From Tannerella sp. (GTDB taxonomy: Bacteria; Bacteroidota; Bacteroidia; Bacteroidales; Tannerellaceae), in assembly GCA_031289445.1 (NCBI GenBank), contig JAITPL010000182.1, forward strand, positions 1 to 9,744: 9,744 bases of DNA. The letters are read 5' to 3'. Numbering within the stretch: the stretch's first letter is position 1; every line of letters begins with the position of its first letter. Shown in pieces: positions 1-6,027 of this stretch. The notes beneath the pieces are model-generated. The model saw only the letters and a program-made list of their open reading frames with translations. It did no database searches and was not told where the DNA came from. The position numbers were made by a program, and so were the translations under genes.

Positions 1-50
1 TTTATATTGTGAACGTTGACGGAAAAGCGGTTAAATTCGTAAAAAAGTAA
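1..50 (+). CDS. 3' end of a protein gene, possible T9SS sorting tail (partial)
   Basis: Only the last 15 complete codons plus TAA (48-50) lie in the window; the gene runs off the left edge. The readable frame starts at base 3 and gives YIVNVDGKAVKFVKK. This pattern (Y-I-V-x-V then a short Gly-Lys turn, then a hydrophobic/basic strand ending in lysines) resembles the last two strands of type A C-terminal sorting domains used by the Bacteroidota type IX secretion system, where the domain directs a protein across the outer membrane and is then cleaved. That is known family behaviour; the assignment here is inference from 15 residues. It could equally be the end of an unrelated beta-rich protein. 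No strong hairpin terminator follows; there is only a weak GGGA/TCCC stem near 71-87. Confidence 0.55.
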   Translation, partial: YIVNVDGKAVKFVKK

Positions 51-106
51 AATTTTTATGACTGCCAGCCGGGAGAGATGAATCCCCTGACTTCGCTACA
101 ATATTT

Positions 107-173
107 ATTGACAATTTAAGCAATTGACAATTTAAGCAATTGACAATTGATAATTGATAATTGACAATTGACA
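107..173. repeat. Tandem direct repeats (2 x 16 bp, then 5 x 7 bp)
   Basis: Two exact, adjacent copies of ATTGACAATTTAAGCA occupy 107-122 and 123-138. They are followed without a gap by five heptamers, ATTGACA, ATTGATA, ATTGATA, ATTGACA, ATTGACA (139-173), and then a degenerate sixth unit. The 16-mers themselves begin with the same heptamer, so the array is probably one expanding family with a 9-bp addition in the first units. It lies in a non-coding stretch between the end of the left-edge gene and the MerR-like gene. Copy number may vary between strains by slippage. There is no evidence of spacers or of coding. Confidence 0.9.
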
Positions 174-226
174 ATTATGCTGCGCGGCAATTATAGGGCA
201 TTGTAACTGCGTGCGGCAAGGACTCC

Positions 227-254
227 GTAGAGACGTTGCATGCAACGTCTCTAC
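227..254. repeat. Perfect 28-bp palindrome (intergenic)
   Basis: The half-site GTAGAGACGTTGCA (227-240) is followed directly by its exact reverse complement TGCAACGTCTCTAC (241-254), with no mismatch and no spacer. On the plus strand it is followed by TTTTAATT, so it could form a hairpin with a short U-run and end transcripts coming from the left-edge gene, although it lies about 175 bases past that stop. On the minus strand no U-run follows, so it is unlikely to terminate the MerR-like gene. Similar palindromes are, from memory, dispersed between genes in some Bacteroidota and cyanobacteria; I cannot confirm this here. It may be a REP- or MITE-like unit together with the tandem repeats to its left. 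Confidence 0.9.
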
Positions 255-301
255 TTTTAATTGACTACGTCGAACGTTGTTTCTTAAATTTTAATTCCCG
301 A

Positions 302-640
302 CTAATTCCCTACCGAGTTGAGCGCCTTCTCTAATGCTTTTAGCTCCGATTTGACACGTTCCAATTTGTCGATAGCTTTAGCGCGACGCATTAAACTGCT
401 ACGTTTATTGCCTTTCAGATGCTTTTGCGCTCCTTCTGTCGTCATACCGACGTCGCGCAGGAGAAGACGCAAGGCACGCAAGTCGTCAATGTCTTTTTCC
501 GTATAGGAACGGTGGCCTGTCTCGTTGCGATGAGGCGCTATGACGTCGGGAAACTGCTCTTCCCAGAATCTTAAAGTCGATTCGTTCTCGCCAAGAATCT
601 TCGCCACGTCCTTTATAGAGTTATGGAACTTTTCCATCAT
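302..640 (-). CDS. Small MerR-family HTH transcriptional regulator
   Basis: A 112-residue protein built around a MerR-type winged helix-turn-helix: the first helix pair SIKDVAKILGENESTLRFWE (residues about 8-27), the wing with the family's typical HRNETGHRSYTEKDIDDL (about 37-54), then helices with LRALRLLLRDVGMTTEGAQKHL. The tail from about residue 83 is a Lys/Glu-rich helix likely to form the dimer coiled coil. No effector-binding domain follows and there is no cysteine, so metal sensing of the classical MerR kind is not supported. The start is ambiguous: ATG at 640-638 overlaps the TGA of the M23 peptidase gene by one base, another ATG lies at 637, and a TTG at 643 extends it by one residue. 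I chose ATG 640. The overlap implies translational coupling and one transcript with the peptidase gene. Regulatory targets are unknown. Confidence 0.88.
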   Translation of the reverse strand: MMEKFHNSIKDVAKILGENESTLRFWEEQFPDVIAPHRNETGHRSYTEKDIDDLRALRLLLRDVGMTTEGAQKHLKGNKRSSLMRRAKAIDKLERVKSELKALEKALNSVGN

Positions 641-1623
641 CAATCCATTATATTACCGTGATTTCTCGAAATTTGCAACATCTTGTCATAATCTTCGGGC
701 GTCATATCCTTGTAATAATAATTGGCAGGATTATCATGACGTCCCTTGTATATAACCTCATAATGTACGTGCGGACCCTTTGACCTTCCGGTATTGCCCG
801 ATGTGGCAATAACCTCTCCGCGCGATACTTTCTGACCCACCTTGACTTTATACTTGTCTATGTGCCCGTATAATGTCTGGTAATCATAGCCGTGATCGAT
901 TACGACGCAATTGCCGTAATCCTGTTTCCATGAGGCATGTGTAATAACGCCGTCACCTGTAGCATATATTTCCGTTCCTATGTTGGTTGCAAAATCCATT
1001 CCCGCATGGAATCTGGGCAGATGGGTAAAAGGATCTATCCTCATCCCGAAACCCGAAGCGGCACGCTTGAGATCTTTGTTCGAGATGGGCTGAATGGCGG
1101 GAATGCAATGGAACTTGTTTTCCAGATCCTTGCCGAGCGCAATCAACTCTTCCAAAGAATTTGACTGCACATAGAGCTGTTTTTTGAGTATGTCCATGCG
1201 CTTGGTAGTCTCGATGACAATCTCCGAGTTCGACATACCGCTAAGATGCTCGTAGCGGTTTGACCCTCCGAAGCCCGACTTGCGAATAGAAGCCGGTATC
1301 GAGTCGGCGCGGAAGATGGCGCGATAGAGGTTTTCGTCCCTCTGCTGCATGTCTTCGAGTATATCATTAGCCTCTTCAATCCGCATTTGCAGCAGTTCGT
1401 ACTGAGTCTCAAGGAGTTTGTTTTCTTTCCCCAACAGCGCCTCCATAGGCGAGTCGAAGAAATACATGAAGGCAAAAATCGACGCTATGCCAATCAATAT
1501 TCCGTAGCTCAAGTTCCTTAGGATAATGATGAAACGCTGCTTTGCGGAAGGGTAAACCCTCTCGTACTCAAGCGTTTTCGGATTGTACATATAGTACGTT
1601 TTACGTGTCCTGAAGAATCTCAT
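640..1623 (-). CDS. Membrane-anchored M23 (LytM-type) metallopeptidase
   Basis: A 327-residue inner-membrane protein predicted to cut peptidoglycan cross-bridges or peptides in the periplasm, or to activate amidases if not itself active. The cytoplasmic N-terminus carries YMYNPKTLEYERV (residues 11-23), a motif common at the start of Bacteroidales M23 proteins and a good argument for this start. One membrane segment follows at about 31-56, then a probable coiled coil at about 62-100 and a helical linker to about 170. The peptidase domain spans about 185-300. The full zinc site is visible: H206 and D210 in HAGMD, H254 in LYGH, and H285-V-H287 in GPHVHYE. All expected ligands and catalytic histidines are present, so activity is likely, unlike the EnvC/NlpD type of degenerate LytM. 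It is the first gene of the operon with the MerR-like gene and is transcribed from a divergent promoter region. Confidence 0.93.
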   Translation of the reverse strand: MRFFRTRKTYYMYNPKTLEYERVYPSAKQRFIIILRNLSYGILIGIASIFAFMYFFDSPMEALLGKENKLLETQYELLQMRIEEANDILEDMQQRDENLYRAIFRADSIPASIRKSGFGGSNRYEHLSGMSNSEIVIETTKRMDILKKQLYVQSNSLEELIALGKDLENKFHCIPAIQPISNKDLKRAASGFGMRIDPFTHLPRFHAGMDFATNIGTEIYATGDGVITHASWKQDYGNCVVIDHGYDYQTLYGHIDKYKVKVGQKVSRGEVIATSGNTGRSKGPHVHYEVIYKGRHDNPANYYYKDMTPEDYDKMLQISRNHGNIMD

Positions 1624-1651
1624 TTTTCTATTTTTTATCTATTAAGCGATG

Positions 1652-1659
1652 CAAAGGTA
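1652..1659 (-). promoter_or_regulatory. Promoter -7 box for the M23 peptidase/MerR operon
   Basis: Read on the minus strand this is TACCTTTG, an exact match to the Bacteroidota -7 consensus TAnnTTTG recognised by the primary sigma factor. It lies 28 bases upstream of the peptidase ATG (1623), a sensible distance for a short leader. A consensus -33 TTTG at the usual spacing is not seen; only T-rich sequence is present upstream. Confidence 0.65.
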
Positions 1660-1691
1660 ATCATTTTCCTGAAAAATTTTTATCCCCGACG

Positions 1692-1699
1692 TAACTTTT
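1692..1699 (+). promoter_or_regulatory. Possible -7 box for the ABC transporter operon (weak)
   Basis: TAACTTTT matches TAnnTTTG except for the last base and lies 43 bases before the ATPase ATG at 1743. No clear -33 TTTG was found at 19-21 bases upstream. The rest of this 119-base divergent intergenic region is AT-rich, with no strong dyad or operator that I can see. The bases just before the ATG are A/T-rich with no Shine-Dalgarno, as usual in this phylum. Confidence 0.25.
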
Positions 1700-1742
1700 T
1701 CGCGAAACGGCAGTCTAATAAAAAACATATTGAGAATAATTT

Positions 1743-2636
1743 ATGAGTATATCGATTCGATCGCTTAACAAACATTATCCTAACGGTAATCACGCGCTGA
1801 AGGATATCAATCTGGAGATACCTACAGGTATGTTCGGCTTGCTCGGCCCTAACGGCGCAGGCAAGTCAACGCTTATGCGCATACTTGTAGCCCTGATGGA
1901 GCCTACGAGCGGCGAGGTGGACGTCTTCGGATACGACCTTTTGCAGCAACGTAAGGAAGTACGCCGTATTCTGGGCTACCTGCCGCAGGATTTCCGTTTT
2001 TTTGCCAAATACAAGACATGGGAGTTTCTTGACTACGCCGCGAGGCTGTCGGGCATGAACAGTACGAAACAGCGCAAGCAGGCGGTAGATACGATGCTCG
2101 AAAGCGTAGGCCTGTTCGATGTTCGCGAGCGCTACGCAAGCAAACTGTCGGGCGGTATGAAAAGGCGTCTCGGAATAGCGCAGGCGCTGATTCACAATCC
2201 CCAGTTGATAATTGTGGATGAGCCTACAACCGGCCTCGACCCCGAAGAGCGCATCCGCTTCCGCAACCTCCTGTCCGAAATCAGCGAACGCAACGTTACC
2301 ATAGTGCTTTCGACGCATATTGTAGGCGACATATCAAGCACTTGCAACTGCATGGCATTGATGAACAAAGGCGAGGTAGCATTCTACGGAGCGCCGCAGG
2401 ACATGCTCAAGGAAGCCGAAGGCAAGGTGTGGCGCATGAAAGTCAGCGGTGACGAACTGCCCCGCATCGACGCCAAGTATCCCGTCATCTCGACCATTCC
2501 TTCGGGCAAGGGCTGGGAGGTGCAGGTCGTAGCCGACGAGATAAAGGACCATGACGCAGAGCCGTATCCGCCTAACCTCGAACACGCCTACGTCTATTAT
2601 ATGGAAAAGAAGTTAAACCGTTGGACTAATGATTAG
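1743..2636 (+). CDS. ABC transporter ATP-binding protein
   Basis: A 297-residue ATPase subunit that should power the permease encoded 3 bases downstream. All nucleotide-binding motifs are present in order: Walker A GPNGAGKS (35-42), Q-loop Q82 in YLPQDF, signature LSGGM (135-139), Walker B LIIVDEP (155-161), D-loop GLD (164-166) and H-loop H192 in STH. The LSGGMKRRLGIAQALI segment and overall form match the CcmA/NatA-like ABC-2 group, which includes exporters of drugs, sodium and other molecules; the substrate here is unknown. Residues from about 215 to the end form the usual C-terminal extension, rich in charged residues, that in this group often contacts partners. The start fits: ATG 1743 begins MSISIRSLNKHYPNG, the first strand of the fold. 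It is the first gene of a two-gene operon. Confidence 0.93.
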   Translation: MSISIRSLNKHYPNGNHALKDINLEIPTGMFGLLGPNGAGKSTLMRILVALMEPTSGEVDVFGYDLLQQRKEVRRILGYLPQDFRFFAKYKTWEFLDYAARLSGMNSTKQRKQAVDTMLESVGLFDVRERYASKLSGGMKRRLGIAQALIHNPQLIIVDEPTTGLDPEERIRFRNLLSEISERNVTIVLSTHIVGDISSTCNCMALMNKGEVAFYGAPQDMLKEAEGKVWRMKVSGDELPRIDAKYPVISTIPSGKGWEVQVVADEIKDHDAEPYPPNLEHAYVYYMEKKLNRWTND

Positions 2637-2639
2637 AAG

Positions 2640-5600
2640 ATGACAATTTTTGACAATATACGTTCGGTAGCCAAATACGAGAGCAAACTGCTGATGCGCA
2701 GCTGGTTTTACAGGATTTTCTCGATTCTGGCGATACTTTTTCTGGGGTTATTCAATTTTGTCGCTCTTATTTCCGACAACAATATCGACTGGATAATGAA
2801 AGCGATTGCTTCGAATATCCCTTACGGCACCCTCCTGCTGCTCAATACCGGTCAGGCTGTGGTAGCGGTATTCCTCTCCTCCGAGTTTCTCAAGGCAGAT
2901 AAGAAATTAGACACCTCGGAGGTGTTCTATGTTCACCCGCTAAGCAACTTCGAGTACGTTGCGGGCAAGATATGGGGCAACATGCGCGTCTTCATCCGTC
3001 TCGATTTGACAATCATGGCCATAGTCGCAGCAATCAACCTTGCTTCGGGCGTACAGTTCGACTGGCTGTCATATATAATCTATTTTTTCATCATCTGCGT
3101 ACCAACCTTGATTTTTATCTTCGGCCTGTCTGTAGGCTTGATGTTGATACTTAAAAATCAGGCTATTACCTTTGTTATTCTCTTGGGTTACATTGCCTTG
3201 ACGCTCTTTTACATAGGTGATAAATTTTACTATGTCTTTGATTACATGACATATAGCCTGCCTTTGATGAAATCATCGATGGTAGGTTTTAGCAGCCTCT
3301 CGCTTATTATCAATCATCGACTGATATATCTGTTGCTCGGTCTGGGTTTTCTTTGCGTCTCCATCTATCTTTTTCGCCGACTGCCGAATACGAAGGCAAG
3401 CTCTTTCCGCTGGCTTATGGTAGCTGTCGTTTTTATTGTAACAGGCAGTCTGGCAGCGTTTAATCACGTTCGGGTTATCCTCGACGAAGTAAATGCCCGC
3501 ACGGAATACACGGCGGTCAATAACAAATATGTTGGAATGCCTAAGATGACGGTCAGCGACTATGATATTTCTATCGAACAAGAGACGGAAAGTGTTGTAG
3601 CCGAGGTTATTATGCGAGGTGTAGCGGGCGAGGGAGCGCAGAAATTTATATTCTGCCTGAATCCGGCGCTGGAAGTGAAGGAAGTGAAGACAGCCGACAG
3701 GACGCTGGCTTTCGAGCGCGACAAACAGATTCTGCTTGTAGATTTCGGACGTCAGGTTGAAGAGGGCGATTCCTTAGAGGTCGCTATCTCATACGCAGGC
3801 CGCATTGATGGCGGCTTCTGCTACCTGGACATACCCGTCAAAATCATGCAGCAGTCGTACAGCAGCATGATGTTTAGCATTGATAAGCGTTATTGCTTTC
3901 AAACCGGTGATTATGTGCTGTTTACGCCCGAAACATACTGGTATCCGTCTCCCGGCACTTCCTATAGTAACGAGAATCCCGATTGGCAGCAGTCGTATTT
4001 CAGTAATTTCAGCCTGACGGTCAAGACCTTGCCCGGCCTGAAAGCCTTGTCGCAAGGCACTCCTCAAGGTGACCCTCAAGGCGATTCGGAGGATTCGACG
4101 GCTGTGAAAAATTCAAATATATTCGTCTATAAGACCGATTTTCCTACTCCGTCGATATCGCTGATAATCGGCGACTATGAGCAGAAAAGCATTGATGTGG
4201 ACAGCACTCTCTACAGTATATGGTACATTAAGGGGCACGATTATTTCACGGCTCCTTTCGATTCAATCATCGACACCATTCCGGCTCAGATACGCGAACA
4301 GCGCCGCTCTATCGAAAGCGCCTACTCGCTTGATTATTCGTTTCGCCGCTTCTCGGTAATTGAAGTTCCTGTGCAGTTTTTCAGCTACACTCACGCCTGG
4401 TCGCAGGCTCAGGAAAAGATGCAACCCGAAATGGCGCTCTATCCCGAAAAGGGTTGTATTTTCGGCGATGCCGACGTGGTGCGTCGCGTAAAAAACGAGA
4501 AGCAATGGGGATCCTGGAACGGTCAGGAAGTGAGCGACACAGAGGCCGCAATACGTACATTCAATAACTTTGCATGGACATTCAGGCGCACCGAAAGCAA
4601 TTTTAACTTTCAGATGGAACGCGGTGCAGCCAACGTTTCCTCACAAGCAAATCCCTATTTTATATTTCCTCAGCTTTACAATTTCCGCTATAATATTTTC
4701 TCGTCCGACTGGACTATAGCTAACCGCTTGATAGAATTGTACTTGCAGGATAAAACCGACAACAATACCTGGATGCGACAGACGAACGGCATCAGCAACG
4801 ACGAAAAAGCCAATCTGCTGATGGAAAAATATCCTTTCAAGACTTTGCTTTCGGACGTCGAACAGCGCGATATTTTAGATAACGTCATCTCGCTCAAGGC
4901 TAAAGCGCTCTTTGCGATTGCGGAGCGCAACGTAGGCTATCAGGAGTTTCGCGATTCCTTGCGCGCCTATCTGAAAGAAAACATATTCAGTAACCTGCGC
5001 TTCGAGAGCCTGCTCGACACTATGGGCGCTATTGCCGGCGAAGACCTGCTAAGCCCTCTCCAACAGTGGAATTTGCCTACCCGACTGCCTGTTTACATCA
5101 TACGTACGCCCGAAGTAACGCGCATAACCAATCGCGATATGGAGGTTTATGTGGTTAAATTACTTATAACCAACGATTCCGACAACGACGGCATCATTAA
5201 CGTCGAGATAACCATGGGAGGCCGCAACGTCGTTTACGATCCATACGCCAAGCGCAAGGTGTCAATCAGCGCCCGCGAGACCAAGGAGTTAATATCCATC
5301 TGGGAGGAAGCGCCGCGCAATATCGTCATCAACACTCTGATTTCGGCCAATCTACCGGGTATTGTTACCCTGCCGGTGAACAATATACTGCGCGAACGCA
5401 ACAAAAATATAGATATTGACGGCGATTATGTGGTTGCCGAAGTAGCGAACACAACGCCCGGCGAAGTTATTGTCGATAACGAAGATTCGACGCTCTTTGA
5501 GTTGTCGAAGCCTGATATAGTAGGGCTGTTGCCGCAATGGCTCGAAGGCGTCGAAGACAATTCGTTCCGTTATGCAGGCGTCTCGCCCTGGCGACCGCCT

Positions 5601-6026
5601 CTACAGTGGACACTCACAACCAATGACCGCTATTACGGTCTGCACGTGCGCTCGGCTTATGTGGTCAAGAGCGGTAGCGGCAGTCAGACGGCAACTTGGA
5701 AGGTACCTGTGCCGTCGGCCGGACAGTATGAAATGTACTACTACCTGACGAAGGGCGATGACGGTCGTCGTGGCGGCGGTGGCGGTGGCGGTGGACGGGG
5801 CGGCCCCGGTGGACAAGGTAATCGCGGTGAAGATATTGAATACAAGTTCAAGGTCAAATATGACGGCGGCCTCGAAAATGCCTATATCAACTTCCGCAGC
5901 GCTAACGACGGCTGGACACTGCTCGGCACATATTTTTTCAGTCAGGACACCGTCGCCGTAACATTGACCAACGAATGTAAGCAACGCTCGATCGTAGCCG
6001 ATGCAGTCAAGATAGTGAAGAAATAA
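2640..6026 (+). CDS. ABC-2-type permease fused to degenerate M1-like and golvesin-like periplasmic domains
   Basis: An 1128-residue protein, far larger than an ordinary ABC-2 permease (about 250-400). The N-terminal part has about seven hydrophobic segments (about 23-45, 61-82, 117-138, 143-170, 174-193, 226-245, 256-276), an odd number that places the remaining 850 residues in the periplasm if the N-terminus is inside. Residues about 300-500 are beta-rich and about 500-810 resemble the M1 aminopeptidase region found in related Bacteroidota ABC permease/M1 fusions, but there is no HExxH: only two histidines occur in 500-800 (H533, H585). Catalysis is therefore unlikely. Residues about 825-925 look like a beta-sandwich. 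From about 942 (GEVIVDNEDS) to the end (GWTLLGTYFF, VTLTN, VADAVKIVKK) it matches the golvesin/Xly-type C-terminal domain, interrupted by a glycine run at 1045-1052 within a Gly/Arg-rich loop. The gene sits 3 bases after the ATPase stop. Substrate and role are unknown; export of, or action on, an envelope component is inference. Confidence 0.9.
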   Translation: MTIFDNIRSVAKYESKLLMRSWFYRIFSILAILFLGLFNFVALISDNNIDWIMKAIASNIPYGTLLLLNTGQAVVAVFLSSEFLKADKKLDTSEVFYVHPLSNFEYVAGKIWGNMRVFIRLDLTIMAIVAAINLASGVQFDWLSYIIYFFIICVPTLIFIFGLSVGLMLILKNQAITFVILLGYIALTLFYIGDKFYYVFDYMTYSLPLMKSSMVGFSSLSLIINHRLIYLLLGLGFLCVSIYLFRRLPNTKASSFRWLMVAVVFIVTGSLAAFNHVRVILDEVNARTEYTAVNNKYVGMPKMTVSDYDISIEQETESVVAEVIMRGVAGEGAQKFIFCLNPALEVKEVKTADRTLAFERDKQILLVDFGRQVEEGDSLEVAISYAGRIDGGFCYLDIPVKIMQQSYSSMMFSIDKRYCFQTGDYVLFTPETYWYPSPGTSYSNENPDWQQSYFSNFSLTVKTLPGLKALSQGTPQGDPQGDSEDSTAVKNSNIFVYKTDFPTPSISLIIGDYEQKSIDVDSTLYSIWYIKGHDYFTAPFDSIIDTIPAQIREQRRSIESAYSLDYSFRRFSVIEVPVQFFSYTHAWSQAQEKMQPEMALYPEKGCIFGDADVVRRVKNEKQWGSWNGQEVSDTEAAIRTFNNFAWTFRRTESNFNFQMERGAANVSSQANPYFIFPQLYNFRYNIFSSDWTIANRLIELYLQDKTDNNTWMRQTNGISNDEKANLLMEKYPFKTLLSDVEQRDILDNVISLKAKALFAIAERNVGYQEFRDSLRAYLKENIFSNLRFESLLDTMGAIAGEDLLSPLQQWNLPTRLPVYIIRTPEVTRITNRDMEVYVVKLLITNDSDNDGIINVEITMGGRNVVYDPYAKRKVSISARETKELISIWEEAPRNIVINTLISANLPGIVTLPVNNILRERNKNIDIDGDYVVAEVANTTPGEVIVDNEDSTLFELSKPDIVGLLPQWLEGVEDNSFRYAGVSPWRPPLQWTLTTNDRYYGLHVRSAYVVKSGSGSQTATWKVPVPSAGQYEMYYYLTKGDDGRRGGGGGGGGRGGPGGQGNRGEDIEYKFKVKYDGGLENAYINFRSANDGWTLLGTYFFSQDTVAVTLTNECKQRSIVADAVKIVKK
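4050..4085 (+). repeat. Short in-frame repeat encoding QGT/QGD units in the permease
   Basis: Two near-identical 12-bp units, CCTCAAGGTGAC (4062-4073) and CCTCAAGGCGAT (4074-4085), follow a degenerate third unit at 4050-4061. They encode S-Q-G-T, P-Q-G-D, P-Q-G-D (residues about 471-482) in a probably disordered loop between two beta-rich stretches of the periplasmic part. This looks like a local duplication; all copies stay in frame. Confidence 0.7.
5760..5828 (+). other. Glycine-rich low-complexity insert in the golvesin-like domain
   Basis: Codons for residues about 1041-1063 of the permease form a GGT/GGC-rich stretch encoding DGRR, eight glycines, then RGGPGGQGNRG. It separates the strand AGQYEMYYYLTKG from EDIEYKFKVKYDGG, so it replaces a surface loop between two strands of the golvesin-like domain. 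It is flexible and arginine-rich. Locally the base composition is much richer in G+C than the flanks, and the repeat could slip in frame by 3 bases. Confidence 0.75.
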
Positions 6027-6027
6027 T

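Larger units (their letters stand above)
51..301. other. Non-coding repeat-rich spacer
   Basis: This 251-base stretch holds the tandem repeats and the palindrome described separately. Between them (177-226) is a segment with two similar pieces, TGCGCGGCAA (180-189) and GTGCGGCAAG (211-220). The minus-strand 3' side shows GGGAATTA repeated across and just after the MerR-like stop codon. No tRNA, small ORF with a recognisable product, or strong rho-independent terminator for the MerR-like gene is visible. Confidence 0.6.

Noticed and set aside
71..87. Candidate terminator after the left-edge gene
   Set aside because: Only a 4-bp GGGA/TCCC stem with an 8-9 base loop and no U-run; too weak to call.
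107..173. CRISPR-like direct repeats
   Set aside because: Units are 7-16 bp and directly adjacent, with no unique spacers and no cas genes nearby; this is a simple tandem repeat.
1624..1742. Riboswitch or structured leader in the divergent intergenic region
   Set aside because: Only 119 bases, AT-rich, with no stable stems or known conserved motif visible.
1866..2318. 150-residue minus-strand reading frame
   Set aside because: Antisense to the ATPase motifs from Walker A to the H-loop, which fix the true frame.
4389..4440. Possible active metallopeptidase site around THAWSQAQEKMQPE in the permease
   Set aside because: There is one histidine and no HExxH or second-helix glutamate in the right spacing, so it is not a zinc site.
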